In this document: piece by piece, positions 52,335-62,879 of the stretch | How the letters are laid out: each line of letters starts with the position of its first letter | Position numbering within the stretch: the stretch's first letter is position 1 | Assembly (NCBI RefSeq): GCF_000003815.2 | Contig: NC_049984.1 | Coordinates: 21,759,514-21,823,513 of the forward strand | DNA from: Branchiostoma floridae | Lineage: Eukaryota > Chordata > Leptocardii > Amphioxiformes > Branchiostomatidae | DNA: 64,000 bases | Direction: 5' to 3' | Notes under the pieces: generated by a model | The model's database searches: none | The model's input: the letters and a program-made list of their open reading frames with translations, nothing else | Told to the model about the DNA's origin: nothing | Translations under genes and position numbers: made by a program

Positions 52335-52897
52335 ATGCCAGAGATCATATCGTTCAAATCAAATCGTTTTAACAATCTGTTTCTTGGCGCTGCTAGTGTT
52401 CTACCACCAGTGGACAACAAGCTCCTCAGACCAGTGGCCAAGTATATCAGCAGTGCTCCACTCCTTGCAGGTCTAAGGGCACTGGGGATATTTTACCACA
52501 AGATATCTGGTCCTATCTGGGAGATGATTCAGAGTACCAAATTAAGTTCATATCCTTGATATGCACAAGTATATCCAAGTCCTTCACCAAAACCTGACGT
52601 CATGGGTAGACACCGCCAGTCAGCTGCTCCAGCAGGATGGAAGTAATCTCTTCGCCGACTTCCCCCCACAAAAATCCCCAACATTCGAGGCTCTCTATTC
52701 TGGATCAGATGAAAACCAACACTTTCACACAAGAAGTGTTGGAAGTAATCTGTGCTAGTAGCTTGTTTGTCACTGAAAAACAGCTGTCCGACTTCCTTGA
52801 AGGTGGCAAGCATGGCGCTGAGCCATCTGAAGTGTTTCGGCACCAAACAAAAAAAAAACAAAAATGCGTAGTTCATGTCATAAACTGCGTAGACTGA
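52335..52897 (+). pseudogene. Transposase-like gene, C-terminal part (copy 2)
   Basis: Reads SNRFNNLFLGAASVLPPVDN, YISSAPLLAGLRALGIFYHK and ISGPIWEMIQS, then a stop. A second frame gives DMHKYIQVLHQNLTSWVDTA then SQLLQQDGSNLFADFP, and a third EVLEVICASSLFVTEKQLSD then FLEGGKHGAEPSE. It aligns with 42520-42965. Two frameshifts (near 52558 and 52730) and an A-rich end mark it as dead. Confidence 0.7.
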
Positions 52898-54740
52898 CTG
52901 GCGGTATGTTTTTCTACTTTAGAAGAAAGACACCAAACAGGGCAAAACAGTAAGTGAACCAAGATTGTTGCCACAACTTCAGTAATTACAAATGTAGCCA
53001 TTAAAACTCATTTGCTCGTTAATTGTCATATTAAATATGGATTTAAACAGTACGTTCAAAGGATAAATACAATATCCTAAGACCATCAGGAGGTTAAAAG
53101 CTTACGTTCATGTAGCTGAAGAAGTAAATTTGAATATACTGTATTTTGTATAAATAAACCATATACTGGATAGAATTGTTTCAGGTATGGTCTAAAATTC
53201 AGATTGCAGATGATTCCAGGTGCTGATTTTAAAAGCTGTATATCAAAACCATTGTCATCATTGACAAGTTTTGTATCATTTAAAAGAAGACAAAAGTGAA
53301 GACAACAGAGGTACCAAGAAATGTTTAAGTAAGAACATCTGTCCTTTACGATTTTTATCTTTTGTAGAAAACGTATTTATTACATAAATCTGGGTGATTA
53401 TTTTGTGTACTTGTTGAAAACTTTTCATACCTGACATAATTGTTACCATCAACTTAAGGGAAAGGAGACACCAAGCCAGCAGAAGACAAGAAGAGAATCA
53501 CGATGGTCAAATTTGGCCCAAAAGTTTCCATTCGAACGCAGAGTATCGGGTTACCGGGGCCCCCGCGCGGTCCCCGTGGAGGGCTGACGGTGACTGAAAC
53601 ATCTTCTACAAGATCGTGACAGTTACAAAAGCAGCCCCTCGCACGTTTCTCGTCGATATCAAATGAAAACTGGTAGTGTGTATACGTCAAATCTTGCCGT
53701 GTATGTGTGCTGCACAGTTTTGTCTCAATGTTTTCGGAAATCTGCCTAGTTGGTTGATTAAGAAAGGGTGTTTGGTGGACAAAAAAACAAATACCATATT
53801 TAGATTGGTCCTAAATTTGACTGAAAATCCAATTTTTTTATATCATATGAGTAATGATTGTAAGATCAAACTTTCTGTCTCAGGAATTTTTCAACTTGTA
53901 CTTTCAACTATTTTTACAGCCAAGATAAGGTCGAAAAATCAGCTTTTTCACACTTAAAGACTCATAATTAAAAAATGCATCCATATTTCCAAAATCCCTA
54001 AGACACAAATCTGGAGACATTAGTTGTCGACAATTTAAGTCCTGAAAGAGTTGATTTGCAGGCGTTTTGTAAGCGATCTAAATACCATGTTTGGTCGTAT
54101 GTCGAGTCGCACTGATAGGGACATGGAGTAATTAATACCGCCGTAAACAAGTGTTGTAGTATTCAAGGTCACCAATAATGACGCCAGCAGCTTTGTTACA
54201 TGTCAGATATTCCAAACTAAGCGGCAGAAAAACTAAGCTTGCCAGATAACGTCTTATATTTGCGAAAATGTTAGTTTTTTTCTGACGCACGGCACCCAGG
54301 AAAACAAGGGTGTTTTCTGCGTGTTTACTGTAACAACCTGCGGATGACCGCAGGTGACCTCCAATAGAACGCCCGTTCTGTTCGATTACGTCAGCGTTCT
54401 GTTCGATCACGTCAGATAGAACATGATTCGTGTTCTAAATCCCCAAATAGAAGTCTGGAAATTTTCGGGGCTAATTTAACCATCGTGAATAGTGTCTAGC
54501 CAGCACTGACATCCAGGCCACGAAGTTAACCATGTAAGAAAGGATGCAGGAGTTACAGGTTTGTCAACGTTGAGTTTGTTATTTCAAAGCAACTTAGAAT
54601 TCTGTTATTTTGTTTGATTTTGGTATGGAAGAATAAATGAGGTGTAATTCAACCTGTATAAGACTAATTTTGAATGTGTATTTAATCAAGGACGTCGATG
54701 GCATATCACGACCAAGTTACCATTGCCAGATAACGAGTGA
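52898..54740. other. Non-coding, nothing recognised
   Basis: AT-rich with a GC-rich patch near 53550-53590 (GGGGCCCCCGCGCGGTCCCC). Includes a 21-bp duplication at 54371-54412. Confidence 0.4.
54371..54412. repeat. 21-bp tandem duplication with CRE-like words
   Basis: CGTTCTGTTCGATTACGTCAG is followed by CGTTCTGTTCGATCACGTCAG. Each ends in (T/C)ACGTCAG, close to a CREB/ATF site. Regulatory meaning is speculative. Confidence 0.6.
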
Positions 54741-55022
54741 CCAAATGTCACCCATCACGTACCAACAGCACAGGGAATATCAAAGGCAGCGGCAAGCCCA
54801 CCCTGTGAAGAAGAGCACATGAAATACGTCTTTTCTATACCACAGGATGAGGCCATAGGAGACCTCACCTCTATTGCAACTTAAGTTGCTGTTGACCTTG
54901 TGGATGACTACGATGGGTTCCCTCTCGGTATCATCACAAGGTCAAGGACCATCAAGGGGAAGTATAAGAAGCGCGAGCCCCGTGATACTCCCACCGACAA
55001 CAGTACGTCTTCACAGCGGTGA
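54741..55022 (+). pseudogene. 5' coding part of the LINE, same frame as ORF2, two stops
   Basis: In the frame of the main ORF, sequence from 54741 reads PNVTHHVPTAQGISKAAASP, then EEEHMKYVFSIPQDEAIGDL and TSIAT, a TAA at 54882-54884, and VAVDLVDDYDGFPLGIITRS, ending at a TGA at 55020-55022. A further TGA bounds it at 54738. The texture is protein-like across both stops, so the original ORF began further upstream. An ATG at 54819 lies in this frame. Confidence 0.65.
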
Positions 55023-58000
55023 GAGCACGATGCCCAGCCAACACGGGATCAGATCCGCCTTGTACATTGGAATGTCAATGGATGGACACCTCTGAACTGT
55101 AAGTTAAGAGAAACTGTGTTGCACTATTTGTCTCCAGATATTATATCAGTGAATGAAACACATCTAAAAGGCAACGATGTAATTGAACTGAACGGTTACA
55201 CTTGGTATGGTCAAAACAGAGTAGTCCACCACAGGGCCCCCAAGGGCTCTGGCGGTGTTGGTATATTTGTAAAGAGTGAACTGTTAGACCATTACAAAAT
55301 TGCTGTTCTAGATAAGGAAGTAGACGGAATATTGGGTCTGCACTTTGAACATCGCCTTTCCGAATACACCTTTGTTGTGTTTTCCTGCTACTTGTCCCCC
55401 GAGCAGTCTCCATGGGGACGAGATGCTAACGAATTTCTGAGTCACCTGTTGTGTCAGATGTATGCACTAGAAGATGTCGATAATATTATCATATGTGGGG
55501 ATTTGAACAGTAGAACAGGTGAGCTTGATGACTGTATTATCGATGTGGATGGAATTCCGCCACGTGAGATACTTGACACTAGTGTAAACAATCATGGCGC
55601 TAGCTTAATCGAATTCTTGAAGGACTCTAAGATGTGTATGTTGAATGGAAGATTTTCCCCAACAAACAACAATTTCACCTCTGTCTCGCCAAAAGGAAAG
55701 GCAGTTGTAGATTACGTTATATCGCCCCATGATTGTCTTGATAATTTCTCTGAGTTCAATGTGTTGAGTCCAACTCACCTGGTAGAAAAATGTGGCACTT
55801 CCTGTATGGAGCTAATAGGTGATCGTTGTAGACTACCTGATCATTCTGTGTTGCTTGTAACTTTTTATGTAGAAAGCCAGTCTGTGGATAACGTTTCTCC
55901 ACAATCAGTAAAGTCACTTCGTAAACGGAGAATCGTGACGGAGAACTTTCTGAGTTCAGAGATAAGTCGTAGAGCGTTGTTAGGTCTCATAGACAGTTTA
56001 CAAGTGGTGCAGAAGACTCAGCAGAGTATTGACGTGTGGTACAACTCACTTTGTGAGGTTATTTACAGTGATTGTGATGCTAATCAGACTGGTACAAATG
56101 CAAATACACCTCGGTCTAGGAGATTACATAGCCCGGGCAAACCTTTCTGGAATGCAGAGCTCGACGAGCTCTGGGTCCAAATGAGGGATGCAGAGCGTGA
56201 ATACGTTAGATGCCAGGGAAACCGAAGATGTAAGGCCGCTCTTAGGGATGTCTTTAAGTGCAAGCAATATGCATTTGATAAGAAACTCCGTGTTTATAAA
56301 CGAAAGTACCAAAGAGGACAGGCAATGGAGCTTGAGGTTCTGAAAACTAATAATCCTCAAAGATTCTGGAACGAAGTAAACAAGCTGGGACCAAAGAGAA
56401 GCGCTAAAATCCCCATGAAAGTCTCGGACGAAACTGGAAATCTGATGGAAGAAGTAGATAAAGTCCTGGAAAAATGGGAAAAGGATTTCAGCAATTTATT
56501 TGCTGGCAATGATGGTGTGGGTAAATTTGATGATGAATTTCTGCAAGAGATTTGTGCTCTTAAGCTTCGTCTAGAAAACGAAATGAATGAGATTTCTTAT
56601 AACCCTAATGAGTTCCTGAATGCACCAATCACTCTTGATGAGATTAAAACAGCTGTGGAGAATGCTAAAACAGGAAAAGCAATAGGAGCAGATGAAATCT
56701 CTAACGAGATGCTAAAAGCGCCAGATATGCTTAATACTTTGCATATACTTGTACAAACCTGTTTTGAAAGTGGCCTCATCCCTTCTGTGTGGTACAAGTC
56801 CATTATAAAGCCAATCCCCAAGTCTTCAAAAAAAGATCCAACAGTCCCGTTAAACTACCGTGGTATAAGCCTAATGAGTACGGTATATAAACTTTACTCG
56901 TGTGTGCTGAACAATAGGCTTACCCAGTACTTAGAGAGCTCAAACCTACTTGTGGACGAACAGAACGGGTTCCGTAGGGCCAGAGCGTGTATAGATCATA
57001 TCTTTACAGTATGTACGGTGAGCAGGGCCCGGATGGAGCAGGGGAAGGCTACCTTTGCCTGTTTCATTGATTTCCAGAAGGCTTTTGACTGGATAAACAG
57101 AGACCTTCTAGCCTATAGACTAATACAGAACGGTATTGATGGGAAATTTTATAAAGCTATAATGACTCTCTATAAGAACCCAGTAGCATGTGTAGAAGTG
57201 AATGAGTACCAGACTAAATGGTTTCCCACCCCCTATGGAGTTAAACAAGGGGATGTTCTGTCACCAACCTTATTTGCTATGTATGTCAATGATCTTGCTC
57301 AAAAAGTTAAAGAATCGGGGCTGGGTGTCAGACTTGATGATATGACTTTAAGCTTGTTGTTGTATGCAGATGACATCGTTATTTTAGCAGAAAATGAAAA
57401 TGAATTGCAAGAAATGTTAAACATTGTTGCTGAATGGTGCTCTAAGTGGAGACTGATGATAAACCAAGAAAAAACACAAATCATGCACTTTAGGAAAAAG
57501 GGAGCAAGAAGGACTTCTTACGAATTCTATTTTGGAGAGACAAAGATTGATCTTGTGAGTTCATACAAGTATTTAGGCCTCCACTTAGACGAGCACATGT
57601 CCTTTACCTCAGCTGCGAGTGCTCTCGCTGACTCTGCGGGAAGAGCCCTAGGGGGCATTCTCGGTAAAGTTAAAGCTCTGAGAGAACTTGGTTACCACGC
57701 ATATACACAACTCTACGAGTCGTGTGTTTGCCCTATTCTTGACTATGCCGCAGGTGTCTGGGGATGTAAGAAATACGATAAGTGTTCTGTGGTCCAGAAT
57801 AGGGCAATACGGTGTTTCCTAGGTGTACACAAATTTGCACCCATCCTTGCCATAACAGGAGACATGGGTTGGATGCCATGTGAAATAAGAGGGAAAGGAG
57901 CAGTAATCTCCTTGTGGAATAGACTTATCAATATGCCTAATGACAGACTTACCAAAAAAGTCTGTCTGTGGGATTTGCAAAACCATGGCCCTTGGAGCAA

Positions 58001-58541
58001 GGATGTACAGAGAATATTTGTTAGTGTTGAACTTGAACACATTTTCCTAAACAACCTAAGGGCTAATACAAAGCAAATAAAAGAGAAATTGTTTGATATG
58101 CACCAAGAAGATTGGGCCTCTGACATATGGCTAAAACCAAAACTTAGAACCTATAGATTATTTAAGGATGCTTACTGTACTGAACATTATGTTACAATGA
58201 ACCTGTCTAAAAGCAAAAGATCCCTTTGTGCGCAGTTTCGAGCAGGGATATTACCACTGTATATTGAAACCGGGCGGTATCAAGCAATACCTGAAGAAAA
58301 TAGAATTTGCACAATGTGTAGCCTGGGTGAGGTAGAAAGCGAGACACATTTTCTCTTCTACTGCCCTTTTTACGACGACTTACGAGAAAGTATCTTTTGT
58401 AAAATGTTTGACAAATGTCCAGAGGTCATATGGGAAAGGGATGAATTCAGAATGAAATGGTTGTTTGAAGAGGGGGTCTCCGAAATTTCTAACTTTATAC
58501 GCAAAGCTTGGAACAAAAGGAAAAGACAATTATACACATGA
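55023..58541 (+). CDS. LINE ORF2: AP-endonuclease and reverse transcriptase
   Basis: About 1172 codons without a stop. It opens with RDQIRLVHWNVNGWTP, the first endonuclease motif, before any ATG. Numbering from 55116, the endonuclease continues with SVNETHLKG (11-19), GDLN (128-131), DYVIS (199-203) and PDHSVL (241-246). The RT has NYRGISLMSTVYKLYS, then FIDFQKAFDW (about 650) and YADDIVIL (about 750), the catalytic Asp pair. The C-terminus has CTMC...HFLFYC, a CCHC zinc ribbon near 1063-1083. All catalytic residues I can judge are intact. No start codon precedes the first endonuclease motif, so translation would need upstream sequence that now carries stops. Confidence 0.92.
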   Translation, partial: EHDAQPTRDQIRLVHWNVNGWTPLNCKLRETVLHYLSPDIISVNETHLKGNDVIELNGYTWYGQNRVVHHRAPKGSGGVGIFVKSELLDHYKIAVLDKEVDGILGLHFEHRLSEYTFVVFSCYLSPEQSPWGRDANEFLSHLLCQMYALEDVDNIIICGDLNSRTGELDDCIIDVDGIPPREILDTSVNNHGASLIEFLKDSKMCMLNGRFSPTNNNFTSVSPKGKAVVDYVISPHDCLDNFSEFNVLSPTHLVEKCGTSCMELIGDRCRLPDHSVLLVTFYVESQSVDNVSPQSVKSLRKRRIVTENFLSSEISRRALLGLIDSLQVVQKTQQSIDVWYNSLCEVIYSDCDANQTGTNANTPRSRRLHSPGKPFWNAELDELWVQMRDAEREYVRCQGNRRCKAALRDVFKCKQYAFDKKLRVYKRKYQRGQAMELEVLKTNNPQRFWNEVNKLGPKRSAKIPMKVSDETGNLMEEVDKVLEKWEKDFSNLFAGNDGVGKFDDEFLQEICALKLRLENEMNEISYNPNEFLNAPITLDEIKTAVENAKTGKAIGADEISNEMLKAPDMLNTLHILVQTCFESGLIPSVWYKSIIKPIPKSSKKDPTVPLNYRGISLMSTVYKLYSCVLNNRLTQYLESSNLLVDEQNGFRRARACIDHIFTVCTVSRARMEQGKATFACFIDFQKAFDWINRDLLAYRLIQNGIDGKFYKAIMTLYKNPVACVEVNEYQTKWFPTPYGVKQGDVLSPTLFAMYVNDLAQKVKESGLGVRLDDMTLSLLLYADDIVILAENENELQEMLNIVAEWCSKWRLMINQEKTQIMHFRKKGARRTSYEFYFGETKIDLVSSYKYLGLHLDEHMSFTSAASALADSAGRALGGILGKVKALRELGYHAYTQLYESCVCPILDYAAGVWGCKKYDKCSVVQNRAIRCFLGVHKFAPILAITGDMGWMPCEIRGKGAVISLWNRLINMPNDRLTKKVCLWDLQNHGPWSKDVQRIFVSVELEHIFLNNLRANTKQIKEKLFDMHQEDWASDIWLKPKLRTYRLFKDAYCTEHYVTMNLSKSKRSLCAQFRAGILPLYIETGRYQAIPEENRICTMCSLGEVESETHFLFYCPFYDDLRESIFCKMFDKCPEVIWERDEFRMKWLFEEGVSEISNFIRKAWNKRKRQLYT

Positions 58542-58587
58542 ATGCACAACCTGTCCACTTATGTACAACTATTAGTGTATTATTACA

Positions 58588-58888
58588 TTTTCCTTACTTT
58601 CTGTATAAACTCTGCTCTGTTTAGCTCTGCGAAACCCTTGTTTGATGTCCTGATCTATGCCTTATTTATGCCTATATATTATGATTTGATACCTGGTCTG
58701 TTATTCAATTTATATACTGGTTACCGATTTTATTTCAGTCTACTACTATGTTTTTCCTTATGTTCTGTATAAACTCAGCTCTGTTTAGATTTATGAAACC
58801 TTTGTTTGGTGGTTATGATTTATGTGATTATGATTTGATATCTGGTCTGTTATCCGATTTGTTTAATAGCAACCGATTATGTTCTTGA
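58588..58888 (+). repeat. About 162-bp direct duplication in the LINE 3' UTR
   Basis: CTGTATAAACTC.GCTCTGTTTAG, then ATGATTTGATA.CTGGTCTGTTAT and ACCGATT occur at about 58600-58720 and again at 58760-58880 with moderate divergence. Non-coding. Confidence 0.75.
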
Positions 58889-58991
58889 CGCTCTTCTTGT
58901 TATAATACCCTATGTTCAATTATGATTTATATTATGCGTGTCTTATAAGCCCACGTGGGCTGGGCGTTCAAACGCATGACACGTTAATAAA

Positions 58992-59033
58992 ATTCATTCA
59001 TTCATTCATTCATTCATTCATTCATTCATTCAT
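58992..59033 (+). repeat. (ATTC)n LINE tail
   Basis: Ten ATTC units follow ACGTTAATAAA. It marks the 3' end of the LINE. Confidence 0.9.
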
Positions 59034-59559
59034 GTTCAAGTTGTATGCAAGATGCCATCACGCCTTCTCCACAGCCAAACCATGCAACATGCAACAATAC
59101 CGCACATGTCGCTACGATTTCCCCCTGTTCTTCTTGTGTGTCCGTACTAATGTGTGTTATACAGTGGTTGGCGCCTTTGTGTTACATAAGGAAACCACAG
59201 CAGATCTTCAAGAGGCCTTGACAGTAGTTGGACTATTTCTGAAGTTGATTAATTATTTCAGGACTGGGCTGGATATTTGCACTAGGACCGTTGTTGAATT
59301 ATACCCAATCCTTGCATTTCAACTATTTTCTTAGATGTCTGAGTGGATGTTCATGGAGAGGTGAAGGTGATGTTGGTGAGGAGGACTAGTCAGCTGAACC
59401 ACTTTGTTGGTCTGATGAAGTCAAGTGGTGACTTTAAATTCAATACTTGATACCTCATTTACATCATCTTTAAAGGCATGGTCATTTCAAACCAAGAATT
59501 ACGATCTTGAATAGTGCATATACCCGTAACAGCTTACACTGATCTCTTTCATTAAGCTT

Positions 59560-60170
59560 AGGAAGAGAAACACGGCAGTCGGTTCGTTACATACCAACCA
59601 GTGGAAGGAGCTCCCTGGCACAGAAGCTGACATACACTGAAGGCTTTGGACTCCGGCACCATTGAACTAAGCGATGACGATCCGAGGACAGACACTGGGA
59701 ATTGGTGTATTGATATTGGAGAACTATAAAACACACATAGCTGTGGCTTCAATGATTCAGAGCATCCTTCAGAGAACGCAAAATACTCAGCAGATCAAAC
59801 TAAAACAGGCACAGAGACTGTGCCGGACAAGCCCTCTTTCTTGACCTCATTGTACCCAAACACACCGGGAATGTTAGTTTCCCCAGTATGCCTTTCTCCT
59901 CGAGGTGGCCAAGAACTACGAGAATGGGCACATCAACGGCCAATGCAACAAGCAAGGTATTCAATTGGACTCAAAACTGTGCAACATCATGGCTATGTAT
60001 GTCAATATATTCGATCATGTGTAGTTATCTTTCCCATGCTTACACCTTTGCAACACCTGAGGAAAAGGATGACCTGCAGTTCACACTGGACCAGACGAAA
60101 CAAGACATCCTCGCCTGGCAGTGTCAACAGCTCCGTAGAATTGTTATGAAACCAAAGAAACCACTATAAT
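59560..60170 (+). pseudogene. Weak plus-strand coding remnants
   Basis: Open pieces include SGTIELSDDDPRTDTGNWCI, FLLEVAKNYENGHINGQCNK then QGIQLDSKLCNIMAMYVNIF, and DDLQFTLDQTKQDILAWQCQ, in more than one frame. Texture is protein-like but no family is recognised, and splice sites are not clear. Confidence 0.35.
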
Positions 60171-61109
60171 TAAGTATTAGAAACCCCCCTCCATAGAAGT
60201 GTAGTAGTCCATGAGGAGCCTCAGTTTGGATAAATGCCACATCACCATTCAATATGTTGGATTCCAAAGAGGAGACAATGAAGTTTCAAGCTCGCCAGTT
60301 CTGACGTCTAGCCTCTCTTTACCTGCGTCAAGAACCTTTATCTCGAGTCAAAACAGTATCAACCAGGACAAAGCATGGCATGTCATCCTGGATGATACAA
60401 GTCTACTTCTTGTCATAGACTGGGCTATGGAATTCCCACCAAGGAAGTATAGAGAAAGCCAGACGGACTGGTTTGGTAAACATGGCCATCCCATGGCACA
60501 TAACGGCGGTACACCAGCAGAGCAACGTATCTAATGAAGCAGAAACATTTTTCTATCTTAACCAATACAGATACAGATTCTAACTGTATCATAGTCTTTG
60601 ATAGGCATTAAGGGGTATTATCATATAGCCAGATGGAGTTGGCAAATAACAAATTGGAAATGGCCTTGGATATTTTTTCAATGAGAGATATTTTTTCAAT
60701 GAGTTCAACATGTTTTCTTTCCAAAACAAGTCAGAAACAATAAAATATGAAACACAGGAATGAATGGTATGGCAAATATGACACCACTTTCACTTTTACT
60801 CACATTGATGCTGCCACCATGAAGAGTTGCCAAAATTGTGGCAATCTCTTCATAAAGGTACAAAGGGTACATCAGGAAAAGGATTTCAACCATAACATCT
60901 CGACTGACATACAAGCACATATTTGCTGCATCCCCGTCTGTTAGTTGCTTTTTTATCTGTTCCTCCTGTATCCAACAGCTCAACAGCAAAACAGTGAAGT
61001 GGAAGAGAAAATCAAGCTTAAGACTCAGCCCATCCAAAAGCCCCAAAGGCCCCGTCAGAATGAGTTTGCGAACGCAATCACGCTAAGGTCTGATGGGGTC
61101 CTGACGGCA

Positions 61110-61225
61110 GGTGGGCGATGCCGTGAGGATGCTGGGCAGAAAGCAGTACCTCAAAGCTTTCCGGCTGCTGCTACAACACCCTGCCACCAAGAAGCAACTT
61201 ATCACTGCATGTAAGGAGGCCATCA
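61110..61225 (+). CDS. Possible short exon
   Basis: MGDAVRMLGRKQYLKAFRLL then LQHPATKKQLITACKEAI. Helical, open, immediately followed by a LINE 3' end. Identity unknown. Confidence 0.3.
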
Positions 61226-61300
61226 TTCTACGAAGTAACATATTACTTGCCATACATTGTACCTATTGTAATCGTTGTGCAATAAACTTGACTTGACTTC
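61226..61300 (+). mobile_element. LINE 3' end with TTGAC tail
   Basis: GCAATAAACTTGACTTGACTT: a polyadenylation-like AATAAA followed by short tandem TTGAC units, preceded by ATTGTACCTATTGTAATCG. This is the usual form of CR1/L2-like LINE ends. Only about 75 bp. Confidence 0.6.
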
Positions 61301-61812
61301 ATAATAAAAACACAAAGAGGATTGGTGTCTCCGAGTGTTTCTAAGTCTGTTTTGTCAAGTAGACCAGCTCAGGAGAGTGTAAGTGGACCCAATGATAATG
61401 TTGGTGATACTTGTTTAAGGTATGGGCATACATATGACCCCATCCATGTCCCAGATGGGTATGACACCAGAAATATTCTACTGTTTTTCATTGAAGATGT
61501 AGGTCCTTTTCCAAATCTGTTGTAATATATACCAAACTTGGACCCCAACAATGCCTTTAGTCACACCAAATATGCACATGGCACTCTGCTGTACTTCACC
61601 AAAGTTCATGCCCTAGGCTGTTTTTACAGTGTCAGCAGACATTGTGGTATTTGCTCCATATCGAGTGACGGAAAAGTAAGCTTTAAGTTTTCCATGCTAT
61701 CATATTTGTAAATAAACATTCTAGTCTATGTGTAGAATCTTTTATATTGACGTTACGCATAAATTAAGATACCTCTGCCAAGGAAGTCATACTTTGACTT
61801 GAACTGTGGGCC

Positions 61813-62046
61813 ATGGACAATGGCAAAAAATCCATTATTACACAAATGTCATCAGCGTTTAAAAGGTTTAAATCAAAATGGAACTTAGAAATGCACACAG
61901 GAACACATACAGACCAACGGGAGTGTGCAGCTTGCAATAAATCTTTAAAAATGACCAGTGGTCGGACGCCTGATACAAGGCCTCCGTGCGTAGGATGTTC
62001 TAGAGTAATTTATAGCTGCGTATCGCATATATTTCATATCATTTGA
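61813..62046 (+). pseudogene. Degenerate C2H2 zinc-finger-like segment
   Basis: Reads FKSKWNLEMHTGTHTDQREC then AACNKSLKMT. The FxSxxxLxxHxxxH..CxxC order fits one finger end and the start of the next, but the first Cys pair is absent. Single short segment, low weight. Confidence 0.4.
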
Positions 62047-62556
62047 GTATGGGATACATCAGAGAATCGACAGGACCCTACAAAGATTAAAAAATGGCTG
62101 GAAGAAGCACGAGATCATCGACCAGAGAGAAAACAACGAAATGGTCCAACACGCCGGCGTCCGAACTCCCGGCCGACGAGACCATACATGTGGACTTCGG
62201 CGATCAATATTGCAAGCTGTTTGGGGGTTCATGTCTGTGCGTGATGGGTACTGAAACACGAATGAAGTAATGTCTGTGATGGGCATGCCATCCCCCTCTG
62301 AGCCCACATTTGTAAAGGGAGAGAACATAATTCTCGCCTACTGAAGCTGCAATCAAGTCTTTTCCAATTCAGTATGTAAATGGTGAGCTGAAATTGCAAA
62401 AGACACATGTACCTGGGGTACTTGTAATCAGGTATGTAAAATTGTGATTATTGATTTTTAAACAAGAAAACCATCTGTGTTACTGCCTGGTACTTCATAA
62501 ACAGACATCATGATTTGTACACTTCATGTACATCCCACTGTATTTTTTTTTACAGC

Positions 62557-62631
62557 GTCCACTACCTGAGGAGGATAACGCAGAAGAACAACCCATCCTG
62601 ATTGTGGAGAACAGCATCAAGCTTTGGAAGG
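62557..62631 (+). CDS. 75-nt exon, unknown
   Basis: Acceptor TTTTTTTTTACAG, donor TGGAAG|GTAAGT. Reads RPLPEEDNAEEQPILIVENS then IKLWK. Both splice sites are strong. Confidence 0.55.
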
Positions 62632-62731
62632 TAAGTTGTTGATTGATATTCATATCTATGATGGTAGTAATACAAAATGGAACATGACATTGTGCATGTC
62701 TACATTGCTATCCCTATCCACACACTTAACA

Positions 62732-62857
62732 GGATTTTAGAGGACCTGGCAGCTGCCACTAAGGATGCCCCAGGTGCAGCTGGCCACCTGACAACAGTTT
62801 TCAAACAGAAGGCACGGGAATGGGGCAACCTCTTCAGGAGAGTGACATTTGTTGAGG
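62732..62857 (+). CDS. Exon, unknown
   Basis: After CACTTAACAG the best frame reads ILEDLAAATKDAPGAAGHLT then TVFKQKAREWGNLFRRVTFV E to a GTAAGT donor. The phase from the previous exon does not join neatly to this acceptor; use of TTTTAG slightly downstream is possible. Confidence 0.5.
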
Positions 62858-62879
62858 TAAGTCCTACTGCTAACAAGTA

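Larger units (their letters stand above)
54741..59033 (+). mobile_element. Nearly full-length non-LTR retrotransposon (LINE)
   Basis: Comprises a damaged 5' coding part, a long endonuclease/reverse-transcriptase ORF, a 3' UTR of about 450 bp and a tail of ten ATTC units preceded by AATAAA. Tandem-unit tails instead of poly(A) are typical of CR1/L2/I-group LINEs. The 5' limit is uncertain; no separate ORF1 is recognised. The clade is not assigned, though the C-terminal zinc-ribbon and long linker suggest the I/Nimb/L2 side rather than L1 or RTE. Confidence 0.85.
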
